A stretch of DNA of 64,000 bases from an uncultured Candidatus Saccharibacteria bacterium (GTDB lineage: Bacteria > Patescibacteriota > Saccharimonadia > Saccharimonadales > Saccharimonadaceae): contig CAMJQQ010000001.1 in assembly GCA_946408075.1 (NCBI GenBank), positions 62,001 through 126,000 of the forward strand. Direction: 5' to 3'. Below, piece by piece: positions 45,221-52,844 of the stretch. Both the position numbers and the translations under genes were made by a program. Each line of letters starts with the position of its first letter. The first letter of the stretch is position 1. The notes under the pieces are model-generated. The model did no database searches. It was given only the letters and a program-made list of their open reading frames with translations, and was not told the origin of the DNA.

Positions 45221-45763
45221 TTATTTAAACTTTATTTCGCTACCGTCAACTTTATAAAGAAAATGCGCGCGATAGGCTTTTTCTGGCTTCATTCCAGGAA
45301 TTTCGAAAGCGTTTGAAATAATACGAATCGGATGCCCGATACGCTTCGATTCGTGATTAATATGGCGCACAATCGCCTTAATGTCGCGCGAATCGCCGAA
45401 CACATAAGCTACCGTCGTCTCTTCCGGGAATTTTGTCGTATAAATATTGCCCAGCACGACTTTTGCGCCAGGAAACTTCCTCAATCGCCAGCGGCTAATC
45501 CAAATCAAGAATGAATTAATCTCAATCCCGAAGGCCTTGGCGCCATGCTGGCAAGCGTGCTTCAAGACCACGCCATCGCCCGAACCCAAATCTACCAATA
45601 AATCTTTCTTGCCAATTTTGTACAACTTCGTCAGCGCATTCTCAATCTCGCCGCCATTCGACGGTACGTATGGTGCGCCAACTAAAACCGTGCAGAGAAA
45701 GATAAATATGAACGCCAAGCCTAGCGCAATCGCGCATGCGATAACAATCATCAGCGGGCTCAT
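45221..45763 (-). CDS. Membrane-anchored class I SAM-dependent methyltransferase-like protein
   Basis: This protein has 180 residues. One N-terminal membrane span (about 5-28) is followed by a class I methyltransferase core with LLVDLGSGDG (motif I, about 55-64), FGIEIN and VVLGNIY. The C-terminal beta strands are abbreviated. The substrate is not identifiable. It is the last gene of a three-gene minus-strand operon and overlaps the Clp-like gene by 4 nt (ATGA). It ends exactly where the convergent sortase gene ends. Small membrane-bound methyltransferases of this layout are common in CPR genomes, which is from memory. Confidence 0.75.
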   Translation of the reverse strand: MSPLMIVIACAIALGLAFIFIFLCTVLVGAPYVPSNGGEIENALTKLYKIGKKDLLVDLGSGDGVVLKHACQHGAKAFGIEINSFLIWISRWRLRKFPGAKVVLGNIYTTKFPEETTVAYVFGDSRDIKAIVRHINHESKRIGHPIRIISNAFEIPGMKPEKAYRAHFLYKVDGSEIKFK

Positions 45764-48150
45764 CCGAGCTGTTCCTGAATCATGTCTTTTGTGATGACAA
45801 CCTCGGCGCCATTATCGACCTCGCCCTTGAGCACGAGTTTCGCCATGATATTTTCAACCGTTTGCTGCACGATGCGTCGCATTGGGCGTGCGCCGAGCTT
45901 TGGATCGTAGCCGCGCTCCACTAATAGCGGCACCGCATCAGGCTCGACTGTCACCGTAATCTTGCGCGGCTCAAGTGTCTTGTTAATCGACTTAATAATC
46001 AAAAGCACAATCTTTTCGAGCGATTCCTTCGAAAGCGGCTCAAACACACAAATCTCATCGAAACGGTTCAAGAATTCCGGCTTGAATTCGCCCTTCGCAA
46101 TCAATTCGTCAGTCAAGCGTTCCTTAATCTGCGCCACTGGCACGCCCTGGTCGATATACTCGCGAATCTGGTTCGCGCCCGCGTTACTGGTCATTACAAT
46201 AATCGTATCGCGGAAACTCACCTCATGGTTGCGCACGTCGCGCATAATGCCTTCGTCAAGTAACTGGAGCAAGGTCGTCAAAACAAGTGGGTGCGCTTTC
46301 TCAATCTCGTCGAGCAAGACCACGGAGAATGGATGTTTCATGACCTGCGCCGTCAAACTCATCTCGTCTGTCGCGCCGTCCGCAATCAAACGCTGAACAT
46401 CGGTTGATTCGACGAACTCGTTCAAGTCCACGCGCACGAGATTGCCTTCGCCGCCAAAGTAAACTTCGCCAATCGATTTCGCGAGCTCAGTTTTACCGAC
46501 ACCGGTCGGACCCAAGAAGAGGAATGTACCAATCGGGCGCCCTTCATTGCGCACGCCGGCCGCCGAACGTCGCAAAGCATCGCTGACCGCCTTCACGGCG
46601 CCATCTTGCCCAATCATACGCTCATGAATCAAGCTCTCGAGTTGCAATAACCTGTCGCGATCTTCCTTTTCTTGCGTGCCTTGTAGCTTCACGCCATAAG
46701 TCGCCTCAATCGCGCGCTGCACCGAAATATCATCGACGCGTTTTCCTTCTGCATGTGCCGCCGCCGCCTCGAGCAAATTAATCGCGCGCCCAGGCATCAC
46801 GAGGTCATGAATGTAACGTTCGGACAAGCGATAGGCTTCCTTCAGCGCCCAAATCGTATAATAAACATTCTTCTGTCCTTCAAAGATAATCGCGCGGTCC
46901 TGCATGACTTTCATTGTTGCCTCTTCGTCCGCCGGCTCAATCATAATCTTGTTTAGCGCATTTGCGAGTTGGCTCTTTCGTGAAGAAATCTCGAGGAATC
47001 TCTGTTGATCCATCGTCATAATCACGCGCATGCGCCCGCCTTCGAGCACTGGCGTCAACAAGTTCGAAATATCTACCGAGCCCACACCTTCCTCAAAGAA
47101 GAGCTGAGCATTGTCGAGCCAGAGAATAATATTCTTCGCGTTGTAGGCCTCGTTCAAAATGTGCGTCATAAGGCTTTCAATCTCGCCGCGCCCACTCGCC
47201 GCGCCGATCAATGCGCCCGCGTCGAGCTTAAATACCTGACGATACTTCAATCCAGGGTCGATTTTGTTTGCCGCATTCACAATCGTCTCGGCAAAATCCA
47301 CTACAATCGTCGAGCGGCCACTACCTTCCGGCCCAATCAATGCCACATTCTGGCGTCCGCCCTTCGAGAAAAATTCCACCATCTGCTGCACGATTTCTTT
47401 ATGTAGCTTAATCGAAGAGTTAATACTGCCGCGCGCATCGAACTGCAGGGAAATATTCACCGCAAAGCGCGACAAAACCGGCGTATAACCAAACATCAAA
47501 TCGCGCGCCATGCCACCCGTATGTGCCGGCAACTTTGTACTCTTCAAAAGGTCATTCAAATAGTTAAACCACAACTGGCCGTCCAACAGATCTTTCAGCT
47601 CGAGCTTCATGCGCTTGAGCAGCTCTTCGTAATTCGGCGTCAAAACCACAATCGTAATCGCCAGCACGCCGCCAGAAATCTGCCCAGAATCGGTCTGCTC
47701 GCGAATCTCGCGCGACTTCTCAAAAATGCGCTCCGTCGTAAAATCAAAATTCTCGACCAAAAACTTCAAAACCTGCGGCGTAATCCCATAACGCGCCGCC
47801 AAGAAATTACCACTGCGCGTCGTCGTCGCTGCCTTCACGATGTCCATTGGTGTTGGATCTTTCGGCAAACTGCGCAAAATTCCGCGCGACAAAATATCAT
47901 TAATATCGTCACTGTTTCCGCTCGGAACACGCGTAATCTCGTGCTGTATATAGTAGAAGAGCATGAATAATGGCCCGACCAAACCTATCATGGTCCACGC
48001 CCAGGCATTCCCGACCGTCAACAACGCGCCGCCGCCCATTAGGAGCATTATCATTACGACGAAGAGCAGAGCTTTGAACGGCCCCTGTGCCGCCCATCTG
48101 CCAAATCTCGCTTCGCGCGCCCGTTTGCAATAATATTTAAACTGATTCAT
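45760..48150 (-). CDS. Membrane-anchored Clp-type double AAA+ protein with degenerate first ATPase domain
   Basis: This protein has 796 residues. Two N-terminal spans (about 28-70) precede a Clp-N-like region (about 80-200). In D1 the Walker A reads GPEGSGRST (about 272), with Arg for the essential Lys. Walker B reads WLDNAQ, with Asn for the catalytic Glu, so D1 is probably inactive as an ATPase. D2 is intact, with GPTGVGKTE (about 546), LLDEIEKAH (about 607), MTSNAG and GARPMRR. Soluble ClpC unfolds proteins for ClpP; here membrane tethering suggests an unfoldase acting on envelope proteins. No ClpP is nearby. The start overlaps the upstream membrane-protein gene (ATGA). Confidence 0.85.
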   Translation of the reverse strand: MNQFKYYCKRAREARFGRWAAQGPFKALLFVVMIMLLMGGGALLTVGNAWAWTMIGLVGPLFMLFYYIQHEITRVPSGNSDDINDILSRGILRSLPKDPTPMDIVKAATTTRSGNFLAARYGITPQVLKFLVENFDFTTERIFEKSREIREQTDSGQISGGVLAITIVVLTPNYEELLKRMKLELKDLLDGQLWFNYLNDLLKSTKLPAHTGGMARDLMFGYTPVLSRFAVNISLQFDARGSINSSIKLHKEIVQQMVEFFSKGGRQNVALIGPEGSGRSTIVVDFAETIVNAANKIDPGLKYRQVFKLDAGALIGAASGRGEIESLMTHILNEAYNAKNIILWLDNAQLFFEEGVGSVDISNLLTPVLEGGRMRVIMTMDQQRFLEISSRKSQLANALNKIMIEPADEEATMKVMQDRAIIFEGQKNVYYTIWALKEAYRLSERYIHDLVMPGRAINLLEAAAAHAEGKRVDDISVQRAIEATYGVKLQGTQEKEDRDRLLQLESLIHERMIGQDGAVKAVSDALRRSAAGVRNEGRPIGTFLFLGPTGVGKTELAKSIGEVYFGGEGNLVRVDLNEFVESTDVQRLIADGATDEMSLTAQVMKHPFSVVLLDEIEKAHPLVLTTLLQLLDEGIMRDVRNHEVSFRDTIIVMTSNAGANQIREYIDQGVPVAQIKERLTDELIAKGEFKPEFLNRFDEICVFEPLSKESLEKIVLLIIKSINKTLEPRKITVTVEPDAVPLLVERGYDPKLGARPMRRIVQQTVENIMAKLVLKGEVDNGAEVVITKDMIQEQLG

Positions 48151-48539
48151 CGCAAACTCCCGAAGCTAAAACCGCTCAAACTCAAAATCAAACCTAGCAC
48201 TGGCAACAATGGAATTAGTGGCCACGCAACTGCCAGCAAAAAGCCAAAAATCACCTCAATCAAAGTCAAGATACAGCCAATCGTAATAATGCCGACCCTC
48301 ACGAAAAAGCCAATCGTGCGCGAGAGCAGATTGTCGATAATCGCATTAAATACTGAGCCAGGATCAGTTCGCCCGCTCGTATCATTTGCCGAAATCTGGC
48401 GAAATGGCTGAAATAGCGTCTTCAAAAGCAGACCAATCGAAAAGAATTCCAACGTGCTGTGGATCCTATGCGTAAGACTATTAAAATAAATGCCCCATCC
48501 ACGTAGGTACCACCACTGGATAAAGTCTAGCGCTAACAT
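48147..48539 (-). CDS. Small polytopic membrane protein, first gene of Clp-like operon
   Basis: This protein has 131 residues. I placed the start at the ATG 6 nt after TATAAT, which is the leaderless spacing seen elsewhere. A longer frame upstream would run through the promoter and terminator. There are about three hydrophobic spans (FFSIGLLLKTLF; FFVRVGIITIGCILTLIEVIFG; AVAWPLIPLLPVLGLIL). The segment TLFQPFRQISAND faces the cytoplasm or a reentrant loop. I do not recognise the family. It overlaps the membrane-anchored AAA+ gene by 4 nt and is likely part of the same membrane complex. Confidence 0.72.
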   Translation of the reverse strand: MLALDFIQWWYLRGWGIYFNSLTHRIHSTLEFFSIGLLLKTLFQPFRQISANDTSGRTDPGSVFNAIIDNLLSRTIGFFVRVGIITIGCILTLIEVIFGFLLAVAWPLIPLLPVLGLILSLSGFSFGSLR

Positions 48540-48545
48540 AAGCAT

Positions 48546-48551
48546 ATTATA
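48546..48551 (-). promoter_or_regulatory. -10 box of Clp-like operon, predicted leaderless
   Basis: TATAAT on the minus strand ends 6 nt before the ATG at 48539. Confidence 0.6.
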
Positions 48552-48593
48552 GCATTGCAACCGCCACTTGCGCCACCATCGCGGCAGGGCAAG

Positions 48594-48616
48594 AAAAAGC
48601 ACCCCTTTCGGGGTGC
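48594..48616 (-). terminator. Terminator of the lysozyme-like lipoprotein gene
   Basis: GCACCCC-GAA-AGGGGTGC is followed by TTTTT on the minus strand, just after the stop at 48623. Confidence 0.85.
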
Positions 48617-48622
48617 GGGTAA

Positions 48623-49390
48623 TTAGGAGAAATATTCGTACCATTTGGACGCGGCTTTACGCCTAGCATCTGTCGCCTGATAGCGCAGCCCAGCATAAGG
48701 TTCATAGAACTTAATCTCCTCCGTGCCGCAGATCGCTCGCTCGTAATGAACGAGGAAAATCTCGGCTGCCTCTTCTGGTGAGGTGGCGTTTTTGAGTTCG
48801 GTCTGCCAGCGCATGTCATTGGGATCGCAGGTGTAATCCAGTACGATTTCCAAGAAGTCGTCGAAGTCTGCTTCGGAGTCGAAAGCCGAGAACTCGGGTC
48901 CCCAGTATTCCTCTTCGCAGTACTTGCCGACGCCGGCGCGTTCCATTTCGTCGAACATAGCTTGCCGCTGCGGCGTATCGTATAGCATGAATAGGCCGAA
49001 ATATCGACCGTCGCCGCTGCGTGTCGGATTTAGGTTAGACTCAACATCTGCGTTGCCGATAATACCGGCAATCTGCGCCGTGTTGTACCCCTTGTCCTCG
49101 AAATAATCATAGATTCGTCTCGCTACGATCTCTTTTGTCGGCAGGAATGCGGCTTCGCATTTCGTAGGCATGACACGCGCGGTAGTCGTGGTGCAGGCGG
49201 CCGCCGTATCGGTTGTCGCTTGTGTAGTATTAGTCACGCTCGGCATTGTCGTAGCGGGCTCGATCGCCTCGGCCATCATCATGTTTGTGGCCTGTTTCGG
49301 CGGCTCGATTTCTTCAAAGAGACTGCAGGAGGTCAGAGTCATGGCGGAAAGCAGCATAGCTGCGACGGACAGAACTGTGATTTTTTCCAT
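48623..49390 (-). CDS. Lipoprotein with phage-type lysozyme domain
   Basis: This protein has 255 residues, and its ATG is preceded by AAAGGAG. The signal peptide ends in the lipobox LTSC (Cys about 22), so the mature protein is lipid-anchored. A Thr/Ala-rich linker (about 40-85) leads to a domain starting EIVARRIYDYFEDKGY. It contains IAGIIGNADVESNLNPTRSG (Glu the likely catalytic residue) and GLFMLYDTPQR. This matches the phage tail lysozyme group (Phage_lysozyme2), which cleaves peptidoglycan. It may remodel the organism's own wall or open a host cell's wall for an episymbiont. It has its own promoter. Confidence 0.8.
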   Translation of the reverse strand: MEKITVLSVAAMLLSAMTLTSCSLFEEIEPPKQATNMMMAEAIEPATTMPSVTNTTQATTDTAAACTTTTARVMPTKCEAAFLPTKEIVARRIYDYFEDKGYNTAQIAGIIGNADVESNLNPTRSGDGRYFGLFMLYDTPQRQAMFDEMERAGVGKYCEEEYWGPEFSAFDSEADFDDFLEIVLDYTCDPNDMRWQTELKNATSPEEAAEIFLVHYERAICGTEEIKFYEPYAGLRYQATDARRKAASKWYEYFS

Positions 49391-49441
49391 GGATATTCTC
49401 CTTTATACAAAAGATCGAGCGCACAAGTTGCACTCATCTAT

Positions 49442-49470
49442 ATTATACCATAAGCAGCTCAAAAAGTCAA
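49442..49470 (-). promoter_or_regulatory. Promoter of the lysozyme-like gene
   Basis: TTGACT and TATAAT on the minus strand are separated by 17 bp. The leader is about 45 nt. Confidence 0.8.
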
Positions 49471-49516
49471 TAACGCAAGACTCTACCACGAATGGCGACC
49501 TCTGTTACGAAAGGTA

Positions 49517-49545
49517 TTGCTTTTTCTCGGCAGACGTGATATAAT
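49517..49545 (+). promoter_or_regulatory. Promoter of tRNA-Lys transcript
   Basis: TTGCTT and TATAAT are separated by 17 bp. The predicted start is about 100 nt before the tRNA. Confidence 0.65.
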
Positions 49546-49551
49546 CCATTC

Positions 49552-49650
49552 ATTGACGTGCGAACTAACCTCGCGCGCCAGTATTGCAATATTGCACGCT
49601 CGGCCGACTGAGCGTTTGAAAGAGGTCGGACACGTGGGAAATTGGTGTAT
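49552..49650 (+). other. About 100-nt structured leader before tRNA-Lys
   Basis: ACGTG (49556-49560) can pair with CACGT (49631-49635), closing a domain. Inside it CCGAC (49604-49608) pairs with GTCGG (49625-49629), and a TATTGCAATA palindrome lies near 49582. No gene is seen. It may be a 5' RNA processed off the tRNA precursor or a small RNA of its own. Confidence 0.35.
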
Positions 49651-49727
49651 GGGTCAGTAGCTCAGCTGGTTAGAGCATCTGCCTCTTAAGCAGAGTGTCG
49701 TGGGTTCGAGTCCCACCTGACTCACCA
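49651..49727 (+). tRNA. tRNA-Lys (anticodon CTT)
   Basis: The acceptor is GGGTCAG/CTGACTC with one G-U pair. The D arm is GCTC-GAGC, and the anticodon stem is TCTGC/GCAGA with loop CTCTTAA. The T arm is GTGGG/CCCAC with TTCGAGT. The CCA is encoded. A hairpin terminator follows. Confidence 0.95.
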
Positions 49728-49742
49728 ATTCCGGAAAATTAT

Positions 49743-49764
49743 AGACCGCAAGGTCTTATTTTTT
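49743..49764 (+). terminator. Terminator after tRNA-Lys
   Basis: AGACC-GCAA-GGTCT is followed by TATTTTTT. Confidence 0.88.
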
Positions 49765-49782
49765 ATGTCACAATCACCGCAC

Positions 49783-49871
49783 TTGCGAAAAATCGCAAAA
49801 CATGACATAATATTATATATAAGCGGTTCTTCGGAACCTCCGTTCTTTGACTTCGGAAAGGGGTTAGAAAA
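49783..49871 (+). promoter_or_regulatory. Promoter and leader with UUCG hairpin and boxA-like motif
   Basis: TTGCGA (49783-49788), 17 bp, then CATAAT (49806-49811). The leader holds GGTTC-TTCG-GAACC (49825-49838) and CGTTCTTTGAC (49841-49851), which resembles rrn boxA. The ribosome site is GGAAAGGGG. Confidence 0.5.
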
Positions 49872-50306
49872 ATGAAAAAGCTGCTCGCCTTCGCGAGGAA
49901 AATCTCTGACGACAAGGCTCTTTGCCTAATCATTGCAGGAGCTATCTGCTGGATGGTCGAGATACTTCTCTGGCGCCTTCTATTTGGCGCCGACTGGGAA
50001 AGGATGGGCGCGGCCGTGTGGTTAACGATCGCCGGTATCATGCTCTTGGGTATGCCGCTTGCAGCCTACTTGGATAGTGATGAGAGCGAAAAATCCAAGT
50101 TGATTGCTCAGCGTCGAGTGATTCATGTCGCCGCCATAAGATATGGTGCGGTAATGGGCGCCATGTTCTGGTATGCTCGCAATGGCATCAAGACTGCGGT
50201 AGCTTTCACCGTACTCTACGCGGCTATGGTGATAGCGAGTAATATCATTCTCGCGCGGCAGACTAGCGCAATTGAACGTCTCGATGCCACTCGCTCCCAG
50301 CCCTAA
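49872..50306 (+). CDS. Small polytopic membrane protein, unknown function
   Basis: This protein has 144 residues. A basic N-terminus is followed by about four hydrophobic spans (CLIIAGAICWMVEILL; AAVWLTIAGIMLLGMPLAA; IRYGAVMGAMFWYA; AVAFTVLYAAMVIASNIIL). A charged loop with DSDESEKSKL separates spans two and three. I do not recognise the family. Its leader carries a stable UUCG hairpin and a boxA-like motif, like the gene at 34.3 kb. It is monocistronic, with its own terminator. Confidence 0.72.
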   Translation: MKKLLAFARKISDDKALCLIIAGAICWMVEILLWRLLFGADWERMGAAVWLTIAGIMLLGMPLAAYLDSDESEKSKLIAQRRVIHVAAIRYGAVMGAMFWYARNGIKTAVAFTVLYAAMVIASNIILARQTSAIERLDATRSQP

Positions 50307-50314
50307 CTCCGCAC

Positions 50315-50341
50315 AAAACCGCGCCTTCGGGCGCGGTTTTC
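50315..50341 (+). terminator. Strong intrinsic terminator
   Basis: AAAACCGCGCC-TTC-GGGCGCGGTTTT, 9 nt after the stop at 50306. Confidence 0.92.
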
Positions 50342-50360
50342 TCATGCCTCGTTCTTGCGC

Positions 50361-50366
50361 TATAAT
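50361..50366 (+). promoter_or_regulatory. -10 box upstream of the 50.4 kb gene
   Basis: TATAAT lies about 57 nt before the ATG at 50424, which has GAGGAA as ribosome site. Confidence 0.5.
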
Positions 50367-50423
50367 AATAAAAAGCGCTTATGAAAAAGATAAGGTCAAA
50401 AATGAGCCAGAAAGTGAGGAACG

Positions 50424-51704
50424 ATGGATTGCGCGCAGCTTAAGCACGACATCGATGAGCTTTCTATGCTCAAAAAGCAGCTTGAAAATTGCCTCGATAT
50501 CATTAATGATTCTGGCAAAATTAAAATCGGCGACCCGGGACGCTTCGGGCGAGCCAGTGAAACGCAAGACCAAATCCTCGAGCGATATCTAGACGACTTT
50601 ATCGAACACGACCGCGACTGCTTTAGGTGGAGCAACGAAACCGCGCTCACGATGCCTATATCAATCGAAGAAATTGCTGCAATGCCCGATGGATCGGTTG
50701 CGATTTTGACTGATAATCAGCTTTGCTTTGCTGAGAAACAAGCGGACGGTAGCTATGTGCTAAATGATAAGAAAAAGGGCGCCATGAAAAATGGCTCGCT
50801 CGTGAATGAGATACATCCTACTCCCGACGGTGGCTTTGTTCTTGTGGGCGATAGAAGGGTTTTGCGCTATGAAGTAACAGCTGATGGAATCATGCAAAAG
50901 AAAGGGCGCATACGACTTCCGGTTGGCAATGAGATAAATGCGTCTGCCGTCCTAGACAATGGTGATATTATTTTGTCTGCATATCAAGCTGGGATTGCGG
51001 CCATTTCGGCGGAGGAAGCTTCGAGCGGGGGAGGAAGGGTTTTACCGGATACCGAAGATATAAAAGAATTCTACAATTCGGAATATACTCGAGTCAGCGC
51101 AATTCCGAACGGTTTCGCTATTTCGATACCTTCAAAAATAGGCTTCTTTGAGAAGCAGTCTGACGGTGGATATGCGAGCCTCGCGCATATTACGCCACCT
51201 GATGGTGATAGTTTTGACAACCAAGCCTGTCTCGATAATGGCGATATGTTCATCGTGACTCGTTCCGGCGGTGTCCATATCTGTAAGAAAGGCGAAGCCG
51301 ATGCTCCGTACAGCACGCTTCAGGAAGTCGGCAATATCAGTGCACAATATGCCGATGGCTCTGTAGAGTATACGCACGCTACCCTAAGACCTCTCCAGAA
51401 CGGAAGCATGATGCTTCAGGCAGAGCATCGTGTAAAGCGCCATGACACTGGAAAGATTTATCTCGCTAGTCGCTTGTACGAATGCAAACCTACTAACGAT
51501 GGTGGATATCAGTTAGGCGAGCCGATTATGGACTATGAGTCATCGTTTTTCAGCATGGTGGCACCTCCGAACGGAGACCTATTGGCATTTTCGTTTTTGT
51601 CTAAAAATCTGAATATTCTAAGGCCGCCAACTATGGATCTTCCTGGCCTCAAAAGCGCGATTGGCAATATCGCTCAAAAAGCGCCTAAAGAGACAGAGTC
51701 GTAG
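50424..51704 (+). CDS. Coiled-coil plus beta-propeller-like protein
   Basis: This protein has 426 residues, with GTGAGGAA before the ATG. Residues 1-40 are predicted coiled coil (IDELSMLKKQLENCLDII). From about 75 onward it is a series of roughly 40-50-residue beta repeats carrying a recurrent (P/L)(D/N)G(S/G)-hydrophobic motif (MPDGSVAIL, TPDGGFVLV, LDNGDIILS, IPNGFAIS, LDNGDMFIV, LQNGSMML, PPNGDLLAF). This is typical of a beta-propeller with about seven blades. There is no signal peptide, so it is probably cytosolic and mediates binding. The specific family is not recognised and neighbours do not indicate a partner. Confidence 0.72.
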   Translation: MDCAQLKHDIDELSMLKKQLENCLDIINDSGKIKIGDPGRFGRASETQDQILERYLDDFIEHDRDCFRWSNETALTMPISIEEIAAMPDGSVAILTDNQLCFAEKQADGSYVLNDKKKGAMKNGSLVNEIHPTPDGGFVLVGDRRVLRYEVTADGIMQKKGRIRLPVGNEINASAVLDNGDIILSAYQAGIAAISAEEASSGGGRVLPDTEDIKEFYNSEYTRVSAIPNGFAISIPSKIGFFEKQSDGGYASLAHITPPDGDSFDNQACLDNGDMFIVTRSGGVHICKKGEADAPYSTLQEVGNISAQYADGSVEYTHATLRPLQNGSMMLQAEHRVKRHDTGKIYLASRLYECKPTNDGGYQLGEPIMDYESSFFSMVAPPNGDLLAFSFLSKNLNILRPPTMDLPGLKSAIGNIAQKAPKETES

Positions 51705-51705
51705 C

Positions 51706-52440
51706 CTAGAGCTTCTGCAAAATCTCCAGAGCCGAATCGAATAAGGTCACATTCTTGCGTTCGAGCGCCGGCAGTGCCTCGCCGTCGACCGTGTCCTCGC
51801 CAATCAAAAATTCTGTGAAATCGATTCCGCGATATTGCGCCACGGCCGTCAGTGCTGATAACTCCATCTCGACCGCCAAGCAGCCGCGCTCCTTCATGAA
51901 CGCGATTTTCCCCGCTGTCTCGCGATAAACCGCATCAGTCGTCCAGACTTTGCCCTTAACTGTCGCAATCTCTCGCGCGGAGAAAACCTCTTCGCAAATC
52001 TGCAACGCTCGCGCATCAGCCTCAATTTCGTCGGTCGCCGGCAAATAATGATAGCTCGTGCCTTCCTCGCGGAAAGCTGCCGTCGGCAAAATCACGGTAT
52101 TCTTTGCGATATTCTTATCGAGCCGCCCGCAAGTTCCGAAGGCGACAATCTTGCGAATCCCGCTCGCAATGAGCAATTCCAAGTCGCAAACCGCGCCTGC
52201 CGCACCTGTCGCCGGACTCATCAATAGAATTCTCTCGCCGTCTCGCTCGATATAGCGATAATTATCAAATGTCCGCCCGTAAGCATTCGTTACCGCCTGC
52301 GTCACCAATTCTGCATTCGCCAAAACGTAATCTTCCCAAATTTCGTCATCAAAAATCATCAACGCCTTCGTCGGCGCACCATCCAATTTCAAATCAAATG
52401 GCCCAAACACCGTCTCACGCTCAGGGTCAAACCTAATCAT
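51706..52440 (-). CDS. Nucleoside phosphorylase
   Basis: This 244-residue cytosolic protein is of the PNP/UDP phosphorylase family, which splits nucleosides with phosphate to base and sugar-1-phosphate. Markers are LMSPATGAAGAVCDLELL, VAFGTCGRL (phosphate/base site), the TTDAVYRET segment and AVEMELSAL (ribose-binding Met-Glu), followed by IGEDTVDG. The Asp of GEDT suggests base discrimination, but purine versus uridine preference cannot be decided by eye. It starts within the end of the zinc-ribbon gene (8-nt overlap) and is probably co-expressed. Nucleoside salvage suits an organism with reduced biosynthesis. Confidence 0.87.
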   Translation of the reverse strand: MIRFDPERETVFGPFDLKLDGAPTKALMIFDDEIWEDYVLANAELVTQAVTNAYGRTFDNYRYIERDGERILLMSPATGAAGAVCDLELLIASGIRKIVAFGTCGRLDKNIAKNTVILPTAAFREEGTSYHYLPATDEIEADARALQICEEVFSAREIATVKGKVWTTDAVYRETAGKIAFMKERGCLAVEMELSALTAVAQYRGIDFTEFLIGEDTVDGEALPALERKNVTLFDSALEILQKL

Positions 52441-52690
52441 TTTTCCACCTCTTAAGGGTCGGAAAAACTTTTGTGCAATATTCTTTCATTTGCTCATTCG
52501 TCATGCCGGCCTGCTCGCCAAACTTCGAGCACATTTCGATATACTTCTCCATCGAAACCTTGTCGACGAATTCGCCATCTTTGTAGCACCATTTGCAGTA
52601 ATCTTCGTTAATGCTGCCGTCTTTCTCGGTCGCATAGAGATCTTCCGATGTGAGCGGCATTGCGCAACTTTGACAAATTTTTGCTTCCAT
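52433..52690 (-). CDS. Small zinc-ribbon protein
   Basis: This 85-residue protein has its start chosen at the ATG behind GTGAGGA. The N-terminus has C-QS-C, then YCKWCYKDG, giving four Cys in the layout of the short zinc-ribbon family (PF12674-like). A C-terminal helix (EKYIEMCSKFGEQAG, then MKEYCTKVFPTLKRW) follows. Members often sit beside metabolic or regulatory genes. The function is unknown. It overlaps the nucleoside phosphorylase start and probably leads that operon. Confidence 0.8.
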   Translation of the reverse strand: MEAKICQSCAMPLTSEDLYATEKDGSINEDYCKWCYKDGEFVDKVSMEKYIEMCSKFGEQAGMTNEQMKEYCTKVFPTLKRWKND

Positions 52691-52810
52691 AAAATCCTCA
52701 CTTCTTTTTCTTATCATAACAAAATAAGGCGCAGTTGGTACTATTCCTCGCAAAACGCCCCCTCAAATCGCGCAAAATGCAAAAATTATGAAAAAATTAT
52801 TAAAATTTTA

Positions 52811-52838
52811 TTGACAGATTCGTATTTTCTGTTAAACT
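52811..52838 (+). promoter_or_regulatory. Promoter of RHH operon, predicted leaderless
   Basis: TTGACA and TAAACT are separated by 16 bp. The -10 ends 6 nt before the ATG at 52845. Confidence 0.65.
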
Positions 52839-52844
52839 AGAGGT

